From the NCBI RefSeq assembly GCF_009389715.1, contig NC_052399.1, forward strand, positions 27,599,146-27,663,145: a stretch of 64,000 bases of DNA. The letters run 5' to 3'. The position numbers and the translations under genes are program-made. Below are positions 34,883 to 44,010 of the stretch, one piece after another. How positions within the stretch are numbered: position 1 is the stretch's first letter; each line of letters starts with the position of its first letter. The notes below the pieces were generated by a model. That model did not search any database and had not been told where the DNA came from. It saw only the letters and a list, made by a program, of their open reading frames with translations. The DNA is from Phoenix dactylifera. Lineage: Eukaryota; Streptophyta; Magnoliopsida; Arecales; Arecaceae.

Positions 34883-35770
34883 GATCGGGATGCCCCGAGG
34901 TTCGACCGTAGAGTCCCAAACTCCCTCGACCTCGGAAAGTATCGCAGGACGATGAGACATTGGCTTGGCGCAAGATCCCTCGACTAAGGTCGGGATGCCC
35001 CGAGGGTCGACCGTAGAGAACCAGACTCCCTCGACCTTGGGAAGCGTCGCAGGTCGGTAGAGCGTGCCCAGACCCACCGGCCTGACGAACGATCCCTCGA
35101 CTAAGGTCGGGATGCCCCGAGGGTCGACCGTAGAGAACCAGACTCCCTCGACCTCGGGAAGCGTCGCAGGTCGGTAGAGCGTGCCCAGACCCACCGGCCT
35201 GACGAACGATCCCTCGACTAAGGTCGGGATGCCCCGAGGGTCGACCGTAGAGAACCACACTCCCTCGACCTCGGGAAGCGTCGCAGGTCGGCAGAGCGTG
35301 CCCAGACCCACTGGCCTGACGAACGATCCCTCGACTAAGGTCGGGATGCCCCGAGGGTCGACCGTAGAGAACCAGACTCCCTCGACCTCGGGAAGCGTCG
35401 CAGGTCGGTAGAGCGTGCCCAGACCCACCGGCCTGACGAACGATTCCTCGACTAAGGTCGGGATGCCCCGAGGGTCGACCGTAGAGGGCCAGACTCCCTC
35501 GACCTTGGGAGGCACCACAGGTCAGCAAAGCGTCCATAGACCCGCCGACCTGACGAACGATTCCTCGACTAAGGTCGAGATGCCCCGAGGGTCGACCGTA
35601 GAGGACCAGACTCCCTCGACCTCGGGAGGCACCACAGTTCAGCAAAGCGCCCACAGACCCGCCGACCTGACGCGAGATCCCTCGACCAAGGTCGGGGCGC
35701 CCCGAGGTCCGACCATAGGGTCTCAAGCTCCCTCGATCTCGCAAAGAGCTACAAATCAATAAAGTCTCCC
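34876..35770. repeat. 117-bp tandem repeat array in the retrotransposon
   Basis: CGACTAAGGTCGGGATGCCC recurs with starts at 34876 (variant; first unit 105 bp), 34981, 35098, 35215, 35332, 35449, 35566 and 35683: eight units, the inner ones exactly 117 bp apart and nearly identical. Because 117 is divisible by three and the unit lacks stops, long meaningless open frames run through it on both strands. Such arrays between pol and the 3' LTR are known from Tat-lineage elements and can seed satellites. Confidence 0.95.
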
Positions 35771-36788
35771 CAAATCCTCTCAACCTCGGCGGGTGCCGTC
35801 GGGTCCGTGAGAAGCCCGAGCCCCCCTTAAAGTCAAAAATGACTCCGGAGGTCGACGAGGAAGGGAGGCAACCTACTCCGCCATGTGAAGCACAACTCTG
35901 AAAAGGCAAGAGGTACATCTAACTCGACGCCCTCCTTGTCAAATTTTATCTACATACTGCTAAGCGGAACCTCATCCAACGTTGGAGTCTTATCTCGCCC
36001 CAAACTCGGGCTTCTCCAATGGGTCGGCTTAAGACCGATCTCCTAACCACATCATGCATGCTCCGCTCATCAAGTCTCCACAATTTGTACAAAGTCTTCA
36101 TAAATTAGGGCCCAACACAGCCCCCATGCCCAGACTCCGATGTCAACTTGTGAAGATAACCTCAAAGGCCGAGGTGTTCCTTACAGGCCCCAACCCTGCT
36201 CGCCTGAATCTCGGCAGAGTCCGAGGGCAATGACTATGAAAAACCTGGCGACGATGTGACTAGTGGCCTAAGCTCCCCTTTGGGGGACAACTTTCTTACG
36301 GGTCTGCGCCCCAAGAGCCAGGCTCAAAAGCTTGGCCGAGCACCTCGGTAGCGACCCATGTAGGTCTAGCGCGGCCCCACTTGGGGGCCCGAAGCCCGAA
36401 CCCGGTGCCATGAGAACCTAAAAGCCGAACTTGGGAACCTCTGCGACCTACGAATCCGAGCTACAAGACTTGGTGAAATTCCCTAAAGTCTAAGCTCGGA
36501 GCCCCCTCCAGCTAGCATAATCAGAGTTCGGACACTTATACACACCAAAAGAAAGGTAAGACATGGCCAAAGAACATGTCTTCATTAATATTATCCGAAG
36601 TCGAGAGTCGGCAGAAGTACCGACCTCGTTTGCGAGTGAAAAAGGCAGAGAAGAAGAATAAATGTAGAAGTGAAAGAAAAAGCTTTCATTGATGAAACGC
36701 CAAAAGGCTAAGTACAAAACTAGAGGCCGGCCTTTTACAAAGTTGTAGGCCGACCTCGTTTACAATGAACATAGAAAAAACCAAAGTC
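35771..36788. other. retrotransposon internal spacer
   Basis: No coding signal on either strand. It lies between the tandem array and the 3' end of the antisense gene, so it should hold that gene's 3' UTR and poly(A) site. No AATAAA was pinned down. Confidence 0.5.
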
Positions 36789-37571
36789 CTAAGAGGCGGT
36801 GGCTTCATTAGCATCGCCCTCGTCGTCTACAGGAATGACCTGCGGGTCTTCAGTAGGCACGGGCTCAGGGTCTGCAGCGGGCGCGGACTCAGGGTCTGCG
36901 GCAGGGGCCTCGGCCGGCGCCGCGGGAACAACCTCGCTGGTTTCATGAGGTATGGCCTCCGCCCTCGCCGGTTCAGCTGCCACGGCTCCGGCCTCAGCAA
37001 GGTCCTCCTCGGACATGAGGGCAGCGGGGATATCGTCGTCGTCGTCGGAGCCATACCCGAACCTTATCCTCGGACGGATCGTCGAGAGGTCGAACTGGGG
37101 GCATATCCGAGCCATCTGCTTCCGGAAGTTGTCAAAGCCCCGGAGGAACCCGTCCACAGTCTCCTCCTCTAACATATCGCGGAACTCTTCTGACTCCTTG
37201 AAGAGTTCCACGGCGTTCTCGGCCCGCTCGAGCGCCCTCTTCTCCCGGGCCTCGAGCTGCTCGATCTCGAGGCGGAAGACCCCAGCCTCGTACTTCAGAC
37301 CCGCGACCTCGGACTGAGCCTCCCCCAGGTGCGCCTCCGAGGCACGCAGGGCCGATTTCGTCAACGAATGGGCGGCCCTCTCCTCTTCGAGCACCTCGAC
37401 CATGGCGAGTCGCCCGGCCTCGGTGGCTTCCCTTCGCGCTTCGGCTTCGGCCAGCGCGGCCTCCAGCTCAGCGACCCTCTTCTTGGCCGGCTCCAACTGC
37501 CGGCTGAGTTGTCGAGTCTCCGCCTGACAACTTTGGGCAATAAACACCAGGGAGTCGACTTCATGGATACG
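36789..37571 (-). CDS. antisense retrotransposon gene, exon 3 (coiled coil, acidic tail)
   Basis: Last exon of the antisense gene: 260 codons ending in TAG at 36789-36791. The acceptor is CCTCTTTTGCAG and the exon enters in phase 0. The first about 140 residues form a long charged heptad-rich stretch (QLSRQLEPAKKRVAELEAAL, LEIEQLEAREKRALERAENA), a likely coiled coil for self-association. A middle segment reads FLRGFDNFRKQMARICPQFD. The end is Pro/Ala/Glu-rich with repeated ADPE and TEDP motifs. No enzymatic motif is seen. Coiled-coil second halves of this kind are common in plant proteins with the Transposase_28 domain; their function is unknown. Confidence 0.8.
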   Translation of the reverse strand, partial: RIHEVDSLVFIAQSCQAETRQLSRQLEPAKKRVAELEAALAEAEARREATEAGRLAMVEVLEEERAAHSLTKSALRASEAHLGEAQSEVAGLKYEAGVFRLEIEQLEAREKRALERAENAVELFKESEEFRDMLEEETVDGFLRGFDNFRKQMARICPQFDLSTIRPRIRFGYGSDDDDDIPAALMSEEDLAEAGAVAAEPARAEAIPHETSEVVPAAPAEAPAADPESAPAADPEPVPTEDPQVIPVDDEGDANEATAS

Positions 37572-37665
37572 CTGCAAAAGAGGAAAAAAGAAGAAGAAAG
37601 CAACTATAAGTAAAAAGCAGGCAGTGTATGCATAAGTTAGCAGCCAATGAGAGGCAATAGCTCAC

Positions 37666-38177
37666 CCGAACAGTATTACAGTAGGTACTGTCGACGATCT
37701 CTTCCAGCGACGCCCTCCGGAACTCGGCCCGGTCCGCTGGAAGCATGGCGTGCCGACATACCGCGCGCGCGGTATCGGCATCGTGGAAGGCCGAGCTCCC
37801 CTCAAGGATTGGGGACCCCAGCTCGGCTGACCTCCCCGCCTGATCCCTCGGGGAGCTCGGCTCGCCCGAGCTGGGGACCTCGGGGCCCCTGCTCGGTCCG
37901 GGCTCTAAAGGCCGCAGTCGGATCACCATCGGTCCTCCCCGTTGGGCGACAGGGGTAGGACGGAGTGGGGCTGCCGAGCCCGCATCGCCGGTATCTGGCG
38001 CCCGCCTTTGGGCGCCCGCTGAGACCCCCGCCTCCGGGCCTCCCGTCCCGGCCGAGGTGGAAGCAGCGGCCGACTTCGACTTCTTCCGGGGCTGAGGGAT
38101 GGCCCCGCCGGCCTCGGCCTCCCGCCTCTTCAGCCGAGAAAAGAGGGATGTGCTGCTAGTCGGCATGTGGGGGATGT
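37666..38177 (-). CDS. antisense retrotransposon gene, exon 2 (linker)
   Basis: 512 nt between the acceptor TTTGGTTTCAG and the donor GTGAGC. It completes a codon split after its first base in exon 1 and ends in phase 0. The product is a basic, Ser/Pro-rich linker (LKRREAEAGGAIPQPRKKSK resembles a nuclear localisation signal), ending in LPADRAEFRRASLEEIVDS. Introns on both sides are short (85 and 94 bp) and T-rich near the acceptors, as in plants. Confidence 0.78.
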
Positions 38178-38263
38178 CTGAAACCAAAAAATTTTTCGAG
38201 TGTCAGACCAGTGTTAGCGAAAAAAAGAAATAGGAAAAAATAGGACGAGACAACTATTCTTAC

Positions 38264-38921
38264 CCTCGGGGCGCGCCGAGCTCAAGCCCACGCTCGCCAA
38301 GGCGCCCTCCCGTAGGAGCTCGGTTAGGTCGAATCCTTTCCCGAGGGCCCGTAGGGAGTCCAAGACTCTCAGCTCCCTCCCCGAGGGATCGAAGAGCCTG
38401 TTGAGAGTCTTCAACCGAGGATGCCCCCACCTCGGGTTGAACCCCCATGGCACCTCGGATGCAAGAAAGAAAAATTTCCCCTTCCACTCATGAATAGAGG
38501 AAGGGGCACCCTGAAAGAGCGACATACCGCCCCGAAAGGCGAAGTATAGCCACTCTGCATCCGCCGGGTTTTTCTTTAATAAAAAACACCGGCGGAAAAT
38601 GCTCACCGAGATCGGAATCCCGTGCGCGAGGCACAAGGACAAGAACCCGATGATAGTTCTCCACGAGTTTGGAGCAAGCTGTGCTGGGACGAGTTGATAC
38701 TCCACCAGCAAGTCGTTCACGAACTCGTGAACAGGGAACCGCAGGCCGGCCCAGAGCGTCTCGCGGTAAATCGCGATCTGACCTGGGGGCGGCCGCGTCA
38801 TCCTGTCTTCCGGCCCTGCAGTTTCGAGACGAAACCCGGGCTGGAAGAAGAACCGGGAGCGGATTAACTCCAGCTCCTCCCTCGATAAGCTCGACCCTAC
38901 CTCCTCCGGACCAAGACCCAT
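38264..38921 (-). CDS. antisense retrotransposon gene, exon 1 (Transposase_28-like)
   Basis: 658 nt from ATG 38921 to the donor GTAAGA; 219 codons plus one base. It contains the globular domain known in plants as 'putative gypsy type transposon' (Transposase_28, PF04195 by recall): FPVHEFVNDLLVEYQLVPAQ, LAPNSWRTIIGFLSLCLAHG, then FFFLASEVPWGFNPRWG. With exons 2 and 3 it forms a phase-consistent gene of 650 codons with no frame break. The domain has no demonstrated catalytic role. The gene runs opposite to gag-pol, between the tandem array and the 3' LTR, where Tat-lineage elements often carry an antisense gene, and it has its own TATA box about 210 bases upstream. Confidence 0.85.
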
Positions 38922-38939
38922 TTTTTCAGAAAATTGAAG

Positions 38940-39830
38940 TAAACTAAAAGATGAGAGGAGTAGGTAGGAGAAGAAGGGAAACCCTAAATAACACGGGGCA
39001 AGAACCTACGGAAAGAGTCGCCGGAAACCGCTCCGGGGACCGTCGGCAAAGTATTGTTGGAAGAAAGAATGGAGGTAGGGACGACAAAAGCAAAGGGCGA
39101 CCAAATAGGACTATTAGGGCAGACTCGAGGGGCTTATATAGACCCCCCTAACGGCCCGGATTGGCGGGCTTAGTTTCCATCCCCCGTCCAGATTGCGCCA
39201 GGTGTCAACCTCGGAACCCGAAGCACCGCATTCACTCCGGATCAATATCCCGGGTACGCAACCGAGGCGCCGTCCCATCGGATCTCACGGCCTCATCATA
39301 GGCCCACTGAACCGGATCACCTTAAAAGACGAGCGGACATCACCTCCGCTCCCTTCATTTAATAAGCCTCAGGGACACGTGGAGCGCTGAGATAACCCCA
39401 GCCTCCCAGATCGTTATTCCGCCAATACAAAATCGGAAACGTCCGACCTCAGATCATGCCACGTGCCCATTTCGAAGCGCGAAACGGCGTGCCTATTTAA
39501 GGAGGCGGCTTCGATTATAAGGTCGAGGCGCCACCTCATCGGGCCTAGGGAGCCTCGTTATGAGCTCACCCCACAAAGCGATCTCGGAGATCTAAAGGGC
39601 GTAATCATCATGGCTGCTTCGAGATACGTAAGGGCGCAGCCCACGCCATAACTACCTCGAAATGCCTAAGGGCGCGGACCTCCTCATAAATCCACCACAT
39701 GAAGCAACCTCGAAGGTTCAAAAGGCGCGGGCTTCGTTACAGAAGCTTTAGGGGCGCGGGCGTGATCCTCTTCGACCTTGATAACCACGATAACAACTTC
39801 TACTTCCCACGTCCGAGCCTGCAGCTCGAA
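38940..39830. other. retrotransposon internal region upstream of the antisense gene
   Basis: Holds the antisense promoter and 5' leader. On + it shows loosely repeated phrases (AAGGGCGCGG, TCGAAAT and the like) but no coding domain. Confidence 0.5.
39133..39140 (-). promoter_or_regulatory. TATA box of the antisense gene
   Basis: On the minus strand the sequence reads GTCTATATAAGCCCC. The TATATAAG lies about 210 bases upstream of ATG 38921, giving a leader of about 180 bases. It is the best TATA box in the region and points away from the 3' LTR. Confidence 0.6.
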
Positions 39831-39848
39831 CTCGGAAGTCGGGGGTAG
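39831..39848 (+). promoter_or_regulatory. polypurine tract
   Basis: CTCGGAAGTCGGGGGTAG ends directly at the start of the 3' LTR, where an RNase H-resistant purine-rich tract primes plus-strand synthesis. It is interrupted by pyrimidines. Confidence 0.6.
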
Positions 39849-40730
39849 TGTTGGGGGAATACGGTTTTCTCCCAGTAATACAATAACCCTTCTACCGGAA
39901 GACTATGCAGTCGACGACCCCGGACGATTGAGGTCGGCGCCCGACCCCAGAACGTCCGATCCCGGATCATCCGACCTCAAAGGCTTGTCTTTGTCAACCA
40001 CCTGCCGCGGCCGTATCTCTCCGAGGTCCGGCCAAGGGCCATATCCTGCCACTGCCCCAGCATTTATTACACATGATCCCGGCAAATCCCCAGTTCACGC
40101 AACAATTAATGTGAATCTCCGGCCTACGCAACAATTAATGTGAATCTCCGGCCTACGCAACAATTAATGTGAATCTCTGGCCTACGCAACAATTAATGCG
40201 CGTGGCTCCTTTCATCTACGGATCCTCAGCTCTCCACGGCAAATCAGCTCGGCAGAGTCCTGCCCGCCATGATAAGTCTGACCCCAGCCTCACCGCCGAC
40301 ATCAACGCAATGATTCACCCGATCGCGCGACGGCTCAGGTCGTACGACGGCCTTACCTCCGACATCAGTGTAATTATCTACTTGTCCGTGCACCAGATCA
40401 AGCAACGTGCCGAGCTGTCCGACGGCCTTGACCGGTCACATCGCAGGTAAACCCCCCTATAAAAGGGAACCGTGCTTCTCAAGGGCGGGGGGGAAAAAAA
40501 ACAGAGAGAAAGAGAGAAGAAAGTACTACTGCTCCCATTTTCTTTGAACACTATTTTGCCCTCTCTGACTTAAGCATCGGAGGGCCGGCGCCGGAAGACC
40601 CGGCCACCGGCTTTTCTGCAGGCACCCCGACAGAGGACGCCGCCCGCCGACGCATCGCTACTCCCTCGCGTCCGCCGACAGCTCCCCCTCCTCGACGGAC
40701 GATCGCCCCCGGGTCCAATTTCCAGCAACA
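39849..40730 (+). repeat. 3' LTR (882 bp)
   Basis: Matches the 5' LTR end to end with about ten substitutions. Three tandem copies of a 29-bp unit (GTGAATCTCCGGCCTACGC...) lie around 40110-40195 where the 5' LTR has one. Sixteen bases near 39975 are missing, and the G-run is shorter and followed by eight A. TATAAAAG is at 40458-40465. Ends CCAGCAACA before GTATC. Confidence 0.95.
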
Positions 40731-40735
40731 GTATC

Positions 40736-43124
40736 CATGCCCGAAAAAAAAAAAATCCTATATTTTATTTTTACAAATTTACAAACTGAGCATAAGCCAA
40801 AATTACAGAAGTTAGAAGTGGCCTGCAAATACACGTCTCTCCATAAAAGACAAGCACGGCAGTTCCTTAACTTCCTTTAAACAAAGTCCAAGTCAAGAAC
40901 TCAAAACAAAATTGCCGATCCCGGATTTTTATTCACTAACCGCTGATCCAACGCGTGGAAGGCGGCTGCTACAAGAAGCTAGCAACCCAGACCTAGCTCT
41001 GCCCGGTCCTCGAAAGCTCGTCCGCCGAGCGCCGGTGAGAACTAGCGGAGAAAAAATCGAATTGAAGTCTGCAGGCTACCAGCATCTGATGGCCTGCCTC
41101 GCGCGTGGTCCCTCTCGACGCGGCATAGAAAAAGGTAAGAAAAATGCGAACCAAACGCCAGCGCCTCCAAGGGGGACACCCAGTTGATACTGTGTTATTA
41201 CTTTATATTATCTATATGCGCAGGTGATGGTCAAAGGGCGATGGAGGACTATATGCATGGGCCATACTATAGAGTGCTATGCAGCTTCCGATGAATTTCT
41301 GATATCAGTAACCTAATCCACCTTCAAGAGTGTGTATGCTATTATTACTTATCCCATCAGGAAAAAAAGAAAGATTTTTCTCAACATGCTCAACTAGAAT
41401 CTCTCTAAAAAAAATTAGAAAAAAATATAGAATAGAGTTTACGTTTCATTTTCTTTCATTGATGATCTACAACTAAGGTACACACCTTTATTTATAATGG
41501 TGAGGTCCGTCTTTACACAATCTGAGTCGGATTCTTCTCCTAATTCTAATAAAACCCTCATTTCTAAAATAGACATAAGTAGTACAAATTAACTCGAAAA
41601 AAATGAAAATCTTTAAAAGGTATATCTCGACTTTTACATCAACTTTGTCTCATGTTGCTCCACTTGATTCTTTCCAGATTGTGAGATACATTTGCTCAAA
41701 ATCTTATCCGAATTTTGTTTTTTTCGATTTGATCGGTCCTTCAAGTCCTAAATGATGAAATTTAGGCCCGAACATTAGAGGCATCGCCCTCTAAAGTATG
41801 TGGCGTCATGGCGTAGATCTCGGAAAGTTGTTCGATTAAAGAAGAAGTCAACTCAATCAGACACCGTATGAGCAAATTATGGCATCCGAAAGTTTAATTT
41901 GTGACCCGGCTTTCCGATGTAGCGGATCTTGCTCCGAAACCTTGTTCAGCCATATTTGTAGCGGCCAAAGTAGTCTACATCGACTCTAGAAATTCTTCTA
42001 GATTAATTACTATGACTATCATGATGATGATTGTTAAATAGTTAATACTGGATAATAAGTATATTAGATTTGTGCCTATCTGCTTTGAACCTATTAATTA
42101 GGCTTTTGAACCTCAAAAACTTGAGCTTAAATGAATATTGAATCCAACCTAACCTAAAACCATACATTGGGGAGAGGTCTTGTTTTGATAGTCCTAGTTT
42201 TTTAAGTTCTTAAGCTGGAAGTGAGACTATTTGCAATAGACTAACCCTACTTCAATTCAGAAAATTTTTTATGCATGCCAAGTTCTTAAGAAAATTTTCT
42301 TAAGGCCAACCCAGCCTTATCATATATTTTTTTCTTATCATTTATCTTTCTCTATTTAATAAGCCTTTAAATGCTAGATCAAGGGCCCCTCGGGCTCCCA
42401 CCCAGACTCATAGTTCTGCAATATTAATTCAGGCACCAAGATCCAAGAGTTGTCTAAATTAGCTTCACAATTAAGTCTCCATCTTATACACATACCTCAT
42501 GAACAAGTCTACCAGCATGCCACATAAAATAATTCAACAATTCCAGAACAGCAAAACAAGATTCGAATTCACGACTTCCCTTTTCCGAAGGAGAAGTACC
42601 AACATCGTTCATACTATACTGATCGTTTAGGATGCGAATTGAGCGTACATCTTTGACAACAAAGGAATTCAAGCTAACATTGGGCAATACTGAACCCCAT
42701 CTAATTAAGCTGGCTCATTTGAAACCCCGTGCCGAAGAAGATGAAATGTCTCTTCTCCAATCAAATTTTGTTTCTCGCCACTACAACCTCCCATCCAAAG
42801 ATATAGTGGTGTGGTATTTCCTTTTTTCCCCCACCCTCCTTTTCTCCATACGGAGGAGGGTTCATGCCAAAGAGACCCTTTCTCCATCCCTCGGATGCAA
42901 GCCCAAACGAAGATTTCTAAGACCATAGCGTCTTGCATGCGGGCCCCATTAGAGACCTGATATTGTTGCGACTTTGATGGCAGCCACCGTACGCGTGGCT
43001 TCTCTCCATCCCGGTCATTAATTCGCTCGTTTTGAAGCCATGGAGGGAGAGGGGGAGAGAGAGAGAGAGAGCCAGCAGACGGCCACAAGGGTGGGCGCGT
43101 AGGCTGGCCGCGGCGGAGCAGGAA
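40736..43124. other. intergenic, no recognised gene
   Basis: The 91-codon open frame at 40912-41187 and those around 42484-42928 show no family motif. Confidence 0.4.
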
Positions 43125-43307
43125 TCAGTCGGACGGATCGTGGGCGTGCCAACAGAGGAGCATGGACACGCAGCGGCCCAGAATATAGAAGCGGGTCTTC
43201 TGCTGCTTCACCATCGCGAGGCACTTCCGGCGGAGCCCGGGCTTGTGGGAACGCCGCCGGCGAGACTGGCAGCTTTGAGAGTAGAAGTAGCAGGAGGAAA
43301 CAGCCAT
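43125..43307 (-). CDS. DVL/ROTUNDIFOLIA-like small signalling peptide
   Basis: A 60-residue protein. DVL/RTFL peptides are plant-specific, plasma-membrane-associated small proteins that restrict cell proliferation along organ axes when overexpressed. The conserved C-terminal RTFL domain is clear: RKCLAMVKQQKTRFYILGRC followed by VSMLLCWHAHD, including the invariant RCVSMLLCW core. The N-terminus is short, Ser- and Arg-rich and unconserved, as usual. The start is ATG 43307, with a TATTTAA box on the minus strand at 43383-43389, about 77 bases upstream. Single exon with no breaks, also typical. Closest in style to the RTFL8-16 members, but paralogue assignment is not possible by eye. Confidence 0.88.
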   Translation of the reverse strand: MAVSSCYFYSQSCQSRRRRSHKPGLRRKCLAMVKQQKTRFYILGRCVSMLLCWHAHDPSD

Positions 43308-43382
43308 GGCCACAGAATTAGCTGTAGCTGAGAAAGTCCCAAGGGGGTGATCGATCGGGGCGTGGGAGAGGGAGTCGCGTCA

Positions 43383-43389
43383 TTAAATA
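43383..43389 (-). promoter_or_regulatory. TATA-like box of the DVL/RTFL gene
   Basis: TATTTAA on the minus strand, about 77 bases upstream of the peptide's ATG. Confidence 0.45.
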
Positions 43390-43548
43390 GGCCACTGGAG
43401 AGGAGCTGATGGTGAGGTCGCGTTAAATTAATTTGCAGGCTTGCACCTGTAAAATGACCCGAATGCCAACCACTCGTTTGCAAGCGATTGCTTTCGCACG
43501 GGGGCGACCAGGATTATTTAATATGATATTGTCATACATATTTTATCT

Positions 43549-44010
43549 GGGGCTCGCAGAAATTTTTTTTTCTTATAAAAATATAATTTTTAAAAAATAG
43601 ATTTCTGAAAAAAAAATATTTAAAAAATATTTTTGGTTTGTTTGGTTGATAATAAAAAAGTGATGGATTTTCATAATATTTATGTTTAGTTGACCATCCC
43701 CTTTTCTGGAAAAGTTATATGTAATTCCTATTATACCTTTAATAAAAATTAGGTATTTAATGCCTCTTTAATGTGAAATGATTTTTTTGGAAAAAAATAA
43801 AAATGAAGTGATTTCTGTCTCACAGAAAAGTAACTTTCTTATGTTTCTCATAGAAAAGATTTTCCCATAAAACGTGGGAATAATATTCCAATAGAAATAC
43901 AACTTTTCCATCTCTCTCCTTTGAAAACTCCAACCAAACAAGAGACATCCCATTATTTTTTCTTTGGCCACACTTTCCTCCCTTTCTTTTTCGCGAACCA
44001 AACGAGCCCC
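43549..44010. mobile_element. MITE-like element, second copy
   Basis: The right end CGCGAACCAAACGAGCCCC and an internal block (TTCCTATTATACC, TTAATAAAAATTAGGT, CTCTCTCCTTTGAAAACTCC) match 9104-9578 in order and spacing. The left inverted repeat is truncated to GGGGCTCG. No target duplication seen. Confidence 0.7.

Larger units (their letters stand above)
29679..40735 (+). mobile_element. Ty3/gypsy LTR retrotransposon, Tat lineage, integrase-less
   Basis: The element proper is 29684-40730 (11,047 bp) with the 5-bp target duplication GTATC at 29679-29683 and 40731-40735. Order: 5' LTR, primer binding site, gag, pol (protease, RT, RNase H, second RNase H), 117-bp tandem array, antisense three-exon gene, polypurine tract, 3' LTR. 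A second archaeal-type RNase H and an antisense gene before the 3' LTR are hallmarks of Tat-lineage elements. Integrase is absent. The LTRs differ by about ten substitutions plus a few indels, so insertion is recent. It probably moves, if at all, with integrase from a partner, as described for non-autonomous Tat relatives such as Dasheng with RIRE2. Confidence 0.93.

Noticed and set aside
34328..35918. Long minus-strand open frames (396 and 355 codons) with 39-residue repeats
   Set aside because: They arise because the 117-bp unit is divisible by three and lacks stops; several frames are open at once and no start, promoter or family supports translation.
34883..36788. Search for an integrase in the gypsy element
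   Set aside because: No HHCC finger, DDE core or chromodomain-like residues seen on either strand, so integrase is called absent.
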